Virus record (IMG/VR): IMGVR_UViG_3300031857_000872
Coordinates: 1-31,523 of that record
Origin: a virus
Length of the DNA stretch: 31,523 bases
Reading direction: 5' to 3' (one strand)
Position 1 is the stretch's first letter, and each line of letters begins with the position of its first letter. A program made the position numbers and the translations under genes. Below are positions 14,154 through 24,100 of the stretch, one piece after another. A model generated the notes under the pieces. That model had not been told where the DNA came from and did not search any database. It saw only the letters and a list, made by a program, of their open reading frames with translations.

Positions 14154-15341
14154 ATGTACAAATCATCATTTTTATTCGGAACCACTTTTAATTTAAGTGC
14201 TTCAGGTGGCCCGAAGGTAGTATTGCAGGATAATACTCAATATACAGTGAACGGGATTGACCCAACTAAGGTTCAAGGTATCGTAAAAGCACAAAGGGGT
14301 TCATCTATTTTTCAGAATAATACTGATTATAATTTTCCCGATATATCTCCAAGTTCATCAACATCATTTCAGTTTAATCTACCTGTAGATTCAAATGGAA
14401 ATGTACCACAAGCATCTTATTTATTCACATATTCAATAAGAGTGTTAGATGAATTATTTTTGCAGCAAGTAGCAACAATGTCCAATGCTAATACTATTAG
14501 CTTTGGAAGTTCAGTCAATTATGATATTCAAATCTCTACGATTCTTGGTCAAGCTTCTGCAGTTAAACTACAACTTTTTAATAGTGGTAATGTTTCACTT
14601 GGAGAGGTTGTTGTTACAGGTTCATCGTTTACTCCAAATGTTCAATCTATTACCTTAGAAACATTTGCAAACTTTGAGAATGTACACTATGCAAGAATAG
14701 TGACATACTACACAAGAGAAACATCGTACAATTACTGCTACACATTCCCTGGTGTATCTTTATCGGTTTTCCCAGACTGCTTTAGGTCGCAATTAACTGT
14801 AGTTGATAACACAGTATTTTCAGCAAGCTATACAATCATAAACAGAACATTGACCGTTCAGTTTCCAAAAGACTTGAATGGAAATCCGGTATCAGCAACA
14901 GTCGTTACAGAAAATGCAAGTATCACAGTTGGTCCTAACATTTGGACTGGCGGTTACACTATATCTTCTCAAATTAACGCTAACTACTTACAAAGCGATG
15001 GTTTGGTAGTAAACAAAACAATAGTTGGTTATTTGTACCCAGATGTACAATGTGACCCTGGTTTGTGTTGCATATCACCTTGCTTAAAATCGTTGCAAAA
15101 GAAATATCAAGAAGCTGTAACGGTTGGTAGTAACCAAACAGGCTGGTTAAGAGAAGTTTTATTTCAAGCTGGAATTTACATTAATAGATATTTAATTTAC
15201 ATGAATTGCCAAGATACAGGAAACGCAACTTGTGTTGCTGCTGAATTGATAGCATACTTAAACGGACAAGGTTGCGAGTGTGATTGCAAAACATGTGGTA
15301 CAAGTTCTGAATCTGTAGAAATTCAACCATTTGGAGTATGA
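14154..15341 (+). CDS. Putative virion structural protein with Cys-rich C-terminus, 395 aa
   Basis: ATG 14154 (MYKSSFLFGTTFNLSASGG) is preferred because the upstream ATG 14085 lies in a terminator stem and the promoter core at 14128 separates them. Residues 1 to about 290 are beta-rich with low charge, like tail or collar proteins. The C-terminal 100 residues hold a Cys cluster: C-D-P-G-L-C-C-I-S-P-C, then C-Q-D-T-G-N-A-T-C, then G-C-E-C-D-C-K-T-C-G. Helical text between them (L-Q-K-K-Y-Q-E-A and L-F-Q-A-G-I-Y-I-N-R-Y) suggests a helical domain capped by a metal or disulfide knot. It starts the connector gene run; its stop overlaps the next start as ATGA. The exact virion location is unknown. 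Confidence 0.65.
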   Translation: MYKSSFLFGTTFNLSASGGPKVVLQDNTQYTVNGIDPTKVQGIVKAQRGSSIFQNNTDYNFPDISPSSSTSFQFNLPVDSNGNVPQASYLFTYSIRVLDELFLQQVATMSNANTISFGSSVNYDIQISTILGQASAVKLQLFNSGNVSLGEVVVTGSSFTPNVQSITLETFANFENVHYARIVTYYTRETSYNYCYTFPGVSLSVFPDCFRSQLTVVDNTVFSASYTIINRTLTVQFPKDLNGNPVSATVVTENASITVGPNIWTGGYTISSQINANYLQSDGLVVNKTIVGYLYPDVQCDPGLCCISPCLKSLQKKYQEAVTVGSNQTGWLREVLFQAGIYINRYLIYMNCQDTGNATCVAAELIAYLNGQGCECDCKTCGTSSESVEIQPFGV

Positions 15342-16072
15342 GAAATATCTGGGACATATACCAGTTCATAAATTGGAGAGCTAACAAGGAGCAGAACGGA
15401 AGGGTTTTTACGCCCGACCAGTTCAATAATGCTTGTAAGTTTGCCGACTATGAATTGTTAAAATATAAATACGGATTGCCAGAGCAATATAGGCCTGGCT
15501 ATCCCGTACCCGCGCAGGCGTGGGAAATAACTCAAGAGATAACAGATGCTTTAATCCATTTAAAAGTTTATATGGGTGGCAGAACTGATGCTCAATTAAA
15601 AGTTGACCAATATGGTTTTGCTGATATACCTGCAAACTATTTTCATTACTCATCCTTAGCTTGGATTGATATATCGCACGAAAACTGCGGAGAAGATGAT
15701 GAAGAATCTAGAACACCAGTTGAAGTGATTAGAGATGGAGATTGGGATTTAAGATTGTCAAATGTATTAAAGAAACCTACATACGAATATCCTGTGTGTA
15801 GGTTTCAAAGTAATTACATAGAGTTCAGACCAAGGAAACTTGGCTTTGTTGATTTTACATATTTGAGAAAACCAAATGCAGCTGTGCTTGGATATACAAT
15901 TAATCCAGTTACAACAAACATTGAGTATGACCCAGCAACATCAACTCAACCAGATTGGCCAGAGCAAATGTATAACGAGTGGGCAAACCTACTTTACTCA
16001 TGGTTGGCTATCAATATCAACAATCAGATTAATATTCAAGATGCTCAAAACCGTAAAACTCAAGGATTCTAA
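15338..16072 (+). CDS. Head-tail connector / ring-like protein, 244 aa
   Basis: The protein is MRNIWDIYQFINWRANKEQNG..., with helical N-terminal (F-T-P-D-Q-F-N-N-A-C-K-F-A) and C-terminal parts flanking beta segments. It sits in a string of three overlapping small genes between head proteins and the giant nozzle-like gene, the place of ring or stopper proteins in crAss-like podoviruses. Overlaps are ATGA with the gene before and TAATG with the gene after, so stoichiometric co-translation is likely. The ring assignment is by position and size; no motif proves it. Confidence 0.55.
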   Translation: MRNIWDIYQFINWRANKEQNGRVFTPDQFNNACKFADYELLKYKYGLPEQYRPGYPVPAQAWEITQEITDALIHLKVYMGGRTDAQLKVDQYGFADIPANYFHYSSLAWIDISHENCGEDDEESRTPVEVIRDGDWDLRLSNVLKKPTYEYPVCRFQSNYIEFRPRKLGFVDFTYLRKPNAAVLGYTINPVTTNIEYDPATSTQPDWPEQMYNEWANLLYSWLAININNQINIQDAQNRKTQGF

Positions 16073-16692
16073 TGAATAAAAAAGAACTCATAGCGTTAAT
16101 ATCAGAAAGGCTAACAGGGGGAGATACTACTTCTGCTTCAAGAGGAAAGTACCATCCAGTTGTTATAGAAAAAACCATTGAGGTGGCTTATAATGATATT
16201 ATAAGATTAACAGTAGATCAAGCTATAAAAGAAAATAAATTGTTTAATACAGACCATTTAGTTAAGTCGTATTATTACAAACCAGTTATTGATATAAAAA
16301 GAAATCAATGGTATATTGAATCTGGATTTTCATTGGATTCAAAACTAATTAGGCAAATATCACAACCAAGAAACAGACAAGCAAATTTTGCCCTTATAAG
16401 CAATGTTTCTGAATTTATGTGGGATGAGTTAGATGTTACAAAAGTTGATTTCACCATTGGGGCAATGGTTGAAACAAAGAGGATTTATTTTGATGACCTG
16501 TTTCATCCTCAGTTCTTTGGAGAAGAGATTGGTGAAATTATGGTTAAAATGGTTCCTAACTTTGATGGCTTGTCTAACGAAGATGATGTTAATGTTCCAT
16601 TGGAAGTAATTATGGAAAGCGTTAATAGATTCTGGGATAGACAGAAAAAGGATGACCAAATTGATGACAACAACATTGAACAAGGCAGATAA
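16072..16692 (+). CDS. Tail ring / adaptor-like protein, 206 aa
   Basis: The N-terminus (MNKKELIALISERLTGGD) and the helix H-P-V-V-I-E-K-T-I-E-V-A-Y-N-D-I-I-R resemble the helical start of connector proteins in crAss-like phages. The rest alternates beta strands (W-Y-I-E-S-G-F, R-I-Y-F-D-D-L) with an acidic C-terminal helix ending I-E-Q-G-R. It overlaps both neighbours by one base in TAATG. I infer a ring protein beneath the portal; the evidence is gene order plus the helical pattern. Confidence 0.55.
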   Translation: MNKKELIALISERLTGGDTTSASRGKYHPVVIEKTIEVAYNDIIRLTVDQAIKENKLFNTDHLVKSYYYKPVIDIKRNQWYIESGFSLDSKLIRQISQPRNRQANFALISNVSEFMWDELDVTKVDFTIGAMVETKRIYFDDLFHPQFFGEEIGEIMVKMVPNFDGLSNEDDVNVPLEVIMESVNRFWDRQKKDDQIDDNNIEQGR

Positions 16693-17495
16693 TGAAACAT
16701 ACATGGGAACAAAATAATCAGGTAGAGCCTGTTAAAGAACAAGGTGCAGGAGTTACCTTGAGATATGTCGTATTATCTGCTTTAAACAGGGTAGGAGATA
16801 CGAGCATGCACTCATATAGACAATTGATGCAAATTGCAATTGAGTGTCTTAGAGATGAGATGAGAATGTTTAATGCTGTAGCACTTGAGGTGTTCTATGG
16901 CAAAGTAAATGAAGCAGGTATATTGCAGATGCCACCAGACTGCTTAAATTGGATTAAAATTGGTATTGAATTAAACGGCCAGTTGTACAATCTTGCAGTA
17001 AACAATGATATGGTACTAAACAGAGGCACAATGTGTGGCAATGATGTAAGAACCATGTTAAAGGGCGCATTTGGAGGCTTCTCTCCTACAGATGGGTTTT
17101 ACTATGCTGACCACTTTGCGCCATCAGGAAGATACCTTGGGGGTCTTTACGGTGTAGGTGGTGGTTTTGCTGCGCCAGTTTATCGCTGGGATAAAACATT
17201 GAAGAGATTTCAGATTAATGGAAGTTTGATTAATAGCGAAGTAATTGTTGAATATAGTTCTACTGGTATTAAGCCAGGTACTATTATTGAGAATGAGTTA
17301 ATTACGCCATTAAGAAACTACATAATTTGGCAAAGAATAGAAAACGACCCAAGGGTTGCAAGAAGTGAGAAGGATTCAAAAGAAAGGCAATACAATGAAT
17401 CAGTTGAGAGATTAAGGTCTTATGTAAACAGATTTACATTGAGAGAATTTTTAGATACTAAGTACAGACATGTAAAACAAGGTATTAAGCGATGA
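16692..17495 (+). CDS. Tail tubular / ring protein, 267 aa
   Basis: The sequence contains V-V-L-S-A-L-N-R-V-G-D-T-S-M-H-S-Y, then C-L-R-D-E-M-R-M-F-N, then I-L-Q-M-P-P-D-C-L-N-W-I-K-I-G-I. This is the pattern of podovirus tail tubular A-type proteins and crAss-like ring proteins: a helical adaptor, 'elnmf', then 'LP.Dyv....vg'. It binds between connector and nozzle. A Gly-rich insert (Y-L-G-G-L-Y-G-V-G-G-G-F) lies near residue 155. The C-terminus is helical and charged. Its TGA stop overlaps the nozzle start as ATGA, which fits co-assembly. This is the surest of the three ring-like calls. Confidence 0.65.
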   Translation: MKHTWEQNNQVEPVKEQGAGVTLRYVVLSALNRVGDTSMHSYRQLMQIAIECLRDEMRMFNAVALEVFYGKVNEAGILQMPPDCLNWIKIGIELNGQLYNLAVNNDMVLNRGTMCGNDVRTMLKGAFGGFSPTDGFYYADHFAPSGRYLGGLYGVGGGFAAPVYRWDKTLKRFQINGSLINSEVIVEYSSTGIKPGTIIENELITPLRNYIIWQRIENDPRVARSEKDSKERQYNESVERLRSYVNRFTLREFLDTKYRHVKQGIKR

Positions 17496-20400
17496 GCGTA
17501 GAACAAACAAATGATTTCTTGGCAGGTCTTGACCTTGAAAGCGATTTAAGGGATGTAGATGCTGGGTTTTACACCTACCTACTAAATGGTACAACCAATT
17601 CAACTTTTGCCCGTAATAAGGGTACTGCTGAATCTGTTGCATCCAATGTAAAAATAACAAGGTTCTGGAGTTACATTACCAAAACATACATTGACTTTGA
17701 GTTACCTACTGGAGTAAACAAATGTATTGCTGTTTGCAAAGACTTGAGGAATGATGCAATAATATTTTTTAACTATAACTCATTAGGCAATCACTGTATA
17801 TACAGGTATTGGCCAAAACCAGCAGGTATAGAGCCATTTATTGAAACATTGACTTACTTCCTAAAAACAGCAGGCGGTTTTAATACATGGGGTAATATTT
17901 TAAATTTTAGCGAAGAGAATAAAATCTACAACGCAAGAATTATGGAAACCGGAGAGTTGATGGAAGATTGGGAAAACATACTTCCAGAGCATCCCGTTTT
18001 TGGTAACTCAATTCCAGTTCAGTATTTATGGTTTACAGATGGCGTTAATCCACAAAGAAGATATAACCTATCTGACTTGTATTACATAGCAGATAACAAT
18101 TTTACATTTGACCAATATTGGATTAATGTAGCAAAACAGGCTCCACAAAAAAGCCCAGGAATACAATTGCAGTACAACCTAAATAGAGTTTCAAACTTTC
18201 TTTCGTATAAGCATTTTCAATTTAGGGTTAGATACAAATACAAGGATGGTGAATTTTCAAGTTTAAGTCCTATATCTGATATTAGCTTGTTGACAAAACC
18301 TGATATATTAGGAGTTGCTTTTGATAGGCCTGTTTATGGTGCTAATCCAGAAAATAATGAAATACTTGTTTTTAATAATGAGATAAACAGTATTCATCAA
18401 ACAGTAGTTGAAATTGAATTTTACTATAGAAATGGTAATGGGTCTTCATCAACAGGAACTACAGACCCTAATTGGTATAGATTTTTTATAGCCAAAAGAG
18501 ATCAGGGTTATTTTACTGATAGTAATTATTTTGCTTATTTTTATGGAAACGAAGCGACCACACCAATAAGCAATGTTGAAACAGATAGGTTATTTTATAC
18601 CGCACCATTAGTTGCAAGGCATCAAGAAATTGTTGATGATAATCAAGTGGTTTTTCTTGATATTACAGAAGGCCAAGATAGGGTTAATACTATTGCGGAG
18701 GTTACTTATGTAAAAGAAGAGTTTCAGACACCATATTTTCCAAAACAAATAATAACACCATTTGCACTTTATGGTTCGGATGGAAAATTGCAATATTCTT
18801 TTGGTGAGTATAATTCAGCTGTCGGTGCTGCAAATTTAAGGCCTGGAGATGTATTGTCTGGAACTGTCTCTGAGTGGCCATACCCATTCCAAATTATAAG
18901 GCCAATAGCTCCATTTATTTATGTTTACAATACATTAAACATACCATATACATACACAATTACATTTGCTGATATAGGTGATGTCAATCTTTTTATAGAT
19001 AATCTTTGCGCAGCACTTTTAGAGCAAACGGGATATACTTTTTTTAGAACTGGTGGTAATAAAATAGCCGCAAACCCTAAGAATGGTAAAATACTAATTT
19101 TTGCCGATGAAATAAGAGCAATGAATGGAACAATATATTCAGACCAACCAGGATTTGCAAGAAGTCCAACCGATTTACAAAGAGGGTTCAAGGAAGGTTG
19201 TACTCATAAAACAGGAATTATACATTACGACAAAGAAATGAGGCAGGGGGCGTTTGAACCATTCCCAGATATATACATCCCATTCATAACAGAAACATAC
19301 CCAAGGGATGATAGTTATAATCAAGTTGCAGAAACTTATGGGTTGAATTTTAAGATAAACACACCACCCCCAAGTTGGGCGAGTTATTATAAAATAGTTC
19401 ATAAGGGTCAGATACAGAAAACCGCATACTACTCTGTGACTAGAATGTTTTATAACGATACAACTGGATTGCTTGAGTTGGTTCTTGAATCTTACGACAC
19501 ATTCACAATAGGCGCACCAGCTTCAGCATCATCAAGTGGATTTAATGCTCATAACAGAGGTATAGCTGATTTTCCTAAAACAGATTGGAAAAACTGTAAA
19601 ATAAGATTTTTAACAGAAGCAATACAAGAGGACCAAACACCAAATTCGGTTAGAACTGTTATAGGTGGTTATATTCAATGTCAAATAACAGATGTGTTTA
19701 TTCAAAAAGTAGATAACACAAAAGATGTTACAGCGGTTTATATAAGTGATTTTGGCTATCCAAAATACAATATTGGACCAGGAAGTTTGGTTGAAATATA
19801 CCTTGAAAATTACGACCCAGTATATTTTGAATTGCCACTCATAGGAGAATCAAATGAGCCTCTTGGTAAAATTGTAGAAGTTGATGGTATTAGGCAATAT
19901 GATTTTGGAACAGATGTAACAACTTACTATGGAGATGTGTATAAAAGATTTAGAGCCATGCAAGCTTACAGAGAAAGGGCAAATAAACCATTTCCTTGGT
20001 ACATATATTTTATAGAAAGTTTTAGTATTTCAGATTGGTGGTACAGCGAATACACAGGAAAAGGTAGGGTTCAAGTTGAAACGCCAAATATGAAAAAACA
20101 AAGGCTAACAACTATGTTAAGGTGGACCGGTAGGCTTTTACAAAACACATTGGTAAATAATACAAATGTATTTGATGAAGGTAACTACGAAATACTATCA
20201 ACAAGATTTGGAGATATAGTGGGAGCAAGACAGGTGGGATATGTATTAAAAGTAATCATGTGGAATAACACACCTTCATTATATATCAAGAGAAGAGAAA
20301 TTCAGAGTTTAGATGGAAGCACCCAGTTGTCTGTTACAGATAATTTAATAGGCACTGTCAATTATTCCGAACAACCTTATGGCTCAAAGCACCCTGGTAG

Positions 20401-21199
20401 TGTAATTGCGATTGAAAGGTCTGTTTATTTTTACGATGTAATTAATAGATGTTTTGTAAGAAATGACCCTAATGGCTCTGATAATTTATCACTAAGAAAA
20501 GCACAAAGATTTTGGGTTAATTTGAGTGAAAACATAGCTGCCGAAAACATGGATGTTATAACAGGATATGATTCAGCTATGGGTTTAATCTATGTTACAG
20601 CAAGAGATAATAACGGAAATGGGGATAAAACCATTACAATATCTTACTCTGAAGCTAAAAACTATTGGAACGGATTTCATACATTTTCAAAAAGCATAGA
20701 AGGAGTTACAATTCCAATTGATATAATGGGCAATATTGGGTCAGAAATGGCTTGCTTCCTTAATGGAGAGGTTTGGGCAATGAACAAAGGAACAGACTTT
20801 TTGAATTTGTTTGGTAGTTCAGTTTTATTTAAAGCTGGAGCAGCAACAAACATGTCAAAGTCAAAAATTAAGATGTTTATGAATCATATTGTTAGAGCCA
20901 ATAGAAGATTAAACAAGTCAACACAATCAATACCAGATACAGATACAAATACGCCTGGAATGGCATCATACATACCAGGTGCTAAATATATTTATAAGGA
21001 AGGAGTGTATTACTCTGATACTAACAAAAACATTAATACATTTGGAGTACCTCAAAATCTTCAACAAGAATTAAATGGATTAGTACAAGGGCAATCATTA
21101 AGGGGTCATGCGTGCGATACAATAGTAGAGTTTGATGGCAACGAACAAGTAATATTAAAAAGTATAGGAATGGGCGTAATTCCGTCTGAAAAAAGCTAA
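17492..21199 (+). CDS. Tail nozzle / muzzle-like protein, 1235 aa
   Basis: A very large, mostly beta protein with no membrane segment. The N-terminus (D-F-L-A-G-L-D-L-E-S-D-L-R-D-V-D-A-G-F-Y) followed by 'A-R-N-K-G-T-A-E-S-V-A-S-N-V' and 'A-I-I-F-F-N-Y-N-S-L-G-N-H-C-I-Y-R-Y' matches the start of podovirus tail nozzle (tubular B) and crAss muzzle proteins, in which such beta-propeller repeats surround the DNA channel. Large size (T7 gp12 is about 800 aa, crAss muzzles are bigger) fits the latter. It directly follows the ring protein with an ATGA overlap, and the Thr-linker gene begins at the base after its stop. It probably forms the distal tail tube and may carry side fibres. Confidence 0.7.
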   Translation: MSVEQTNDFLAGLDLESDLRDVDAGFYTYLLNGTTNSTFARNKGTAESVASNVKITRFWSYITKTYIDFELPTGVNKCIAVCKDLRNDAIIFFNYNSLGNHCIYRYWPKPAGIEPFIETLTYFLKTAGGFNTWGNILNFSEENKIYNARIMETGELMEDWENILPEHPVFGNSIPVQYLWFTDGVNPQRRYNLSDLYYIADNNFTFDQYWINVAKQAPQKSPGIQLQYNLNRVSNFLSYKHFQFRVRYKYKDGEFSSLSPISDISLLTKPDILGVAFDRPVYGANPENNEILVFNNEINSIHQTVVEIEFYYRNGNGSSSTGTTDPNWYRFFIAKRDQGYFTDSNYFAYFYGNEATTPISNVETDRLFYTAPLVARHQEIVDDNQVVFLDITEGQDRVNTIAEVTYVKEEFQTPYFPKQIITPFALYGSDGKLQYSFGEYNSAVGAANLRPGDVLSGTVSEWPYPFQIIRPIAPFIYVYNTLNIPYTYTITFADIGDVNLFIDNLCAALLEQTGYTFFRTGGNKIAANPKNGKILIFADEIRAMNGTIYSDQPGFARSPTDLQRGFKEGCTHKTGIIHYDKEMRQGAFEPFPDIYIPFITETYPRDDSYNQVAETYGLNFKINTPPPSWASYYKIVHKGQIQKTAYYSVTRMFYNDTTGLLELVLESYDTFTIGAPASASSSGFNAHNRGIADFPKTDWKNCKIRFLTEAIQEDQTPNSVRTVIGGYIQCQITDVFIQKVDNTKDVTAVYISDFGYPKYNIGPGSLVEIYLENYDPVYFELPLIGESNEPLGKIVEVDGIRQYDFGTDVTTYYGDVYKRFRAMQAYRERANKPFPWYIYFIESFSISDWWYSEYTGKGRVQVETPNMKKQRLTTMLRWTGRLLQNTLVNNTNVFDEGNYEILSTRFGDIVGARQVGYVLKVIMWNNTPSLYIKRREIQSLDGSTQLSVTDNLIGTVNYSEQPYGSKHPGSVIAIERSVYFYDVINRCFVRNDPNGSDNLSLRKAQRFWVNLSENIAAENMDVITGYDSAMGLIYVTARDNNGNGDKTITISYSEAKNYWNGFHTFSKSIEGVTIPIDIMGNIGSEMACFLNGEVWAMNKGTDFLNLFGSSVLFKAGAATNMSKSKIKMFMNHIVRANRRLNKSTQSIPDTDTNTPGMASYIPGAKYIYKEGVYYSDTNKNINTFGVPQNLQQELNGLVQGQSLRGHACDTIVEFDGNEQVILKSIGMGVIPSEKS

Positions 21200-24100
21200 A
21201 TGGAAAATTTAACAAACAAAGTAATCTATGAGAATAACATTAATTTTGGTAATGAATGTTATTTGACCCATGCTGTACAAAGATTTATCAATACAGATAT
21301 AGGTCTAAAGTATTGGTATGAAATCGTGTACCTAAATACAGGCAAAAGCATTTTTTTAAATGATGCCCAAATAAAAATATTTACAATTCAAGACAATGTA
21401 AAAGTACACTTAGCGACTGTTTATGCTATGGGTGTTATCGGGTCAAAAGTTTCAGATTTTGTGCCTGATACGGTTATGGGTATTGACCCTTGTAGTTGCG
21501 AACCTTACATTCAAATACTACCAGAAAGCAATGTGGTTTGTCCTGCAATTGTAATTAACCACCACTACGAAGTTGAAGAAGATGTATTAGATTTTTATTT
21601 CTCTTCTGAAACAGAGTTGACTACTTTAGATTTGGTTATCTACCCAGACTTGGGAGAGCCAATTGAGTACGGAGAAATAGTTATTACAAATGGTACATGG
21701 CAAAAAGAAGGAATATTATACGGAACATACATGTTCTATTATAGCCCAGATTGTAGCTACAGAACTGTTGTTTCGGGTGGAATTAACCCAACAACTACAA
21801 CCACTACAACAACTACTATATGTAACATAGATGTGCTTGGAAGTATTGTAAGTCAAACAGTTATATTGTTTGAAAGCGACTATTTTGGCCCTTATAACAT
21901 TTCTTTTATATCTGAAAACGGGGAAACATCTTTTTACGAAAACCTTGATTTACCTAAAGTTTTTGATTTGGGTTCAAGTGTTTACGGAACATGGACATTT
22001 TCTATAAGTCCAGAGTGTTCAAGACAATATAATTACGAAAGAGTTACTACCACAAGTACAACTACAACAACAATAAATTGCTTATGTACTATTGGGTATA
22101 TCACATACTTCCCTTTTTATCCAACAGAAGATCCTCATAAAATATTTTTTGAAGATACATGCTTAGATAATAGGGCGTATAATATAACCTTTACGCCATC
22201 TGATGAAGGCGATGAAGAGTATTTTCCTAACACCATACTACCAGCTGAATTATATGTAAACGCGACTGATTACGGAGGAACTTACGAATTTACACCAGTA
22301 GGCCCTTATAGCGTTTGTGGTCCTGTAACTATAGAGGTTGCATCTCCAGAGCCACCATCAACAACATGCGCTCCAGATGAATTGGAATATGCAATATTTG
22401 ATAATTTCCAAAATATGGTAATTAGCGGGAGTCCATCAGTATTTCAGCAAATATTATCTCCATCTAACATTATTTATGAATCTGTATTTTTACCAATTAC
22501 AGTTCCGTATGAATCTGGAACATGGATTTTTATAGGCGAATCAAATCCATTATATCCAGTATGTGAATATGAATTAGAGGTAATATGTGTAGCCAACATT
22601 AGTTACACATATTTGGATGAAAAACAAATAAGAGTAACATCTCCAAATCCGGGTCCTTATGTAGTTGATGTGTACTACCCGGGCGGTGAAACAGAAAGAT
22701 TCACAAATGTAACTTTGCCGTTTACATTTGATGCCGATTTACCTGTAGATGGAAGTAGTTGGCAGTTTACTGCTTTTAATGGTTGTGGACAAACAATAAA
22801 TGTTCAAGCTACTACAACTACCACTACAACATTATTCTGTGATTGTGAGTTAGAATGGGCTATAAATCCAGTTGATTATATGGATGGTACTGATGTAATA
22901 TTTACAAGTGCATGTCCAGGAAGATATTGGGATGTTTACAAGCCTGGAAGTCCAACATCTTACAATTGGACAAATGTTCAATTACCATTCTTGTTTACAA
23001 GTTCAGCATACTGGGGAACATACATATTTACACCAAAAAGTCCTTATGCGGGATGTGGTCCAATAACAGTTGTAATACCTATGCCAGTAACCACCACAAC
23101 AACATGCCCAGTTCAAGTAATTGATTATGTTATGGCAGATGATTTTGAAAGCGTAACATTTACAGCTGGAAGCCCATATACTGAATTCTTACAAGTTATA
23201 AGTCCAAGTGATGAAATTTATGAATTTGTTACCATACCATTCACAGTGCCATACGAAGCAGGAGATTGGTTATTCTTATCACCAACAGGATGCGAATACA
23301 CTATAAATGTAGGGTGTGATAAATTAGGATTATCGTGCGAATTGCTTCCAAACAATCAAGTTCAAGTAAATGTAAATATACCGGGTATTTATGAGGTAGA
23401 GATATTTATTACACCGGGGGGACCTACTTATATTATACCAGTAAAACAATTACCAGGTATTGTTGATATGTTAAATTACTCTCCATTTGGAACATGGACA
23501 GTAAGACCTGCGGATGGCCCTGGATGCGAAGAGGTGTTTGTGCTTAGACCAGCATCTACAACAACTACTACAACAACCTGCCCTGCAAGTATAGATATTG
23601 TACCAACTTATTATCGCGCACCGGGTGACCCAATTAACTATGTGTTGTTTACGGGAACACCAAGCTTTTTCACTAAAATAATTTCACCAGAAACGGAAAC
23701 AGAATATAACAATGCCAATATTCCTTTGATGATAGATTTTGAGGCTGGCAACTGGAGATTCTATATAGGAAATTGCGAATACATAGTTTATGTTCCGGGT
23801 TCTTATACAACAACCACAACAACTACATCAACTACCACTAGCACGACATTGTGTCCACCAGAAGTGTTTACATACGAGTGGGTTGACCAATACGGAAATC
23901 CATTTAACCCAGACAATAACAGAGCAATTCCTTATTTAAAAATAAATTGCCCTACTGCTTTAGTGCCAAGAACTTATAATGTTTCTGTAGCTGATACAGA
24001 AGAGGGAAGTCATAATTACGGACCTCAAATATTTACTTATGCAAATCCTGTAATAATTGCACCAGAAGATTGGTTCCCTGCTATGCAGCCATATTTGAAC

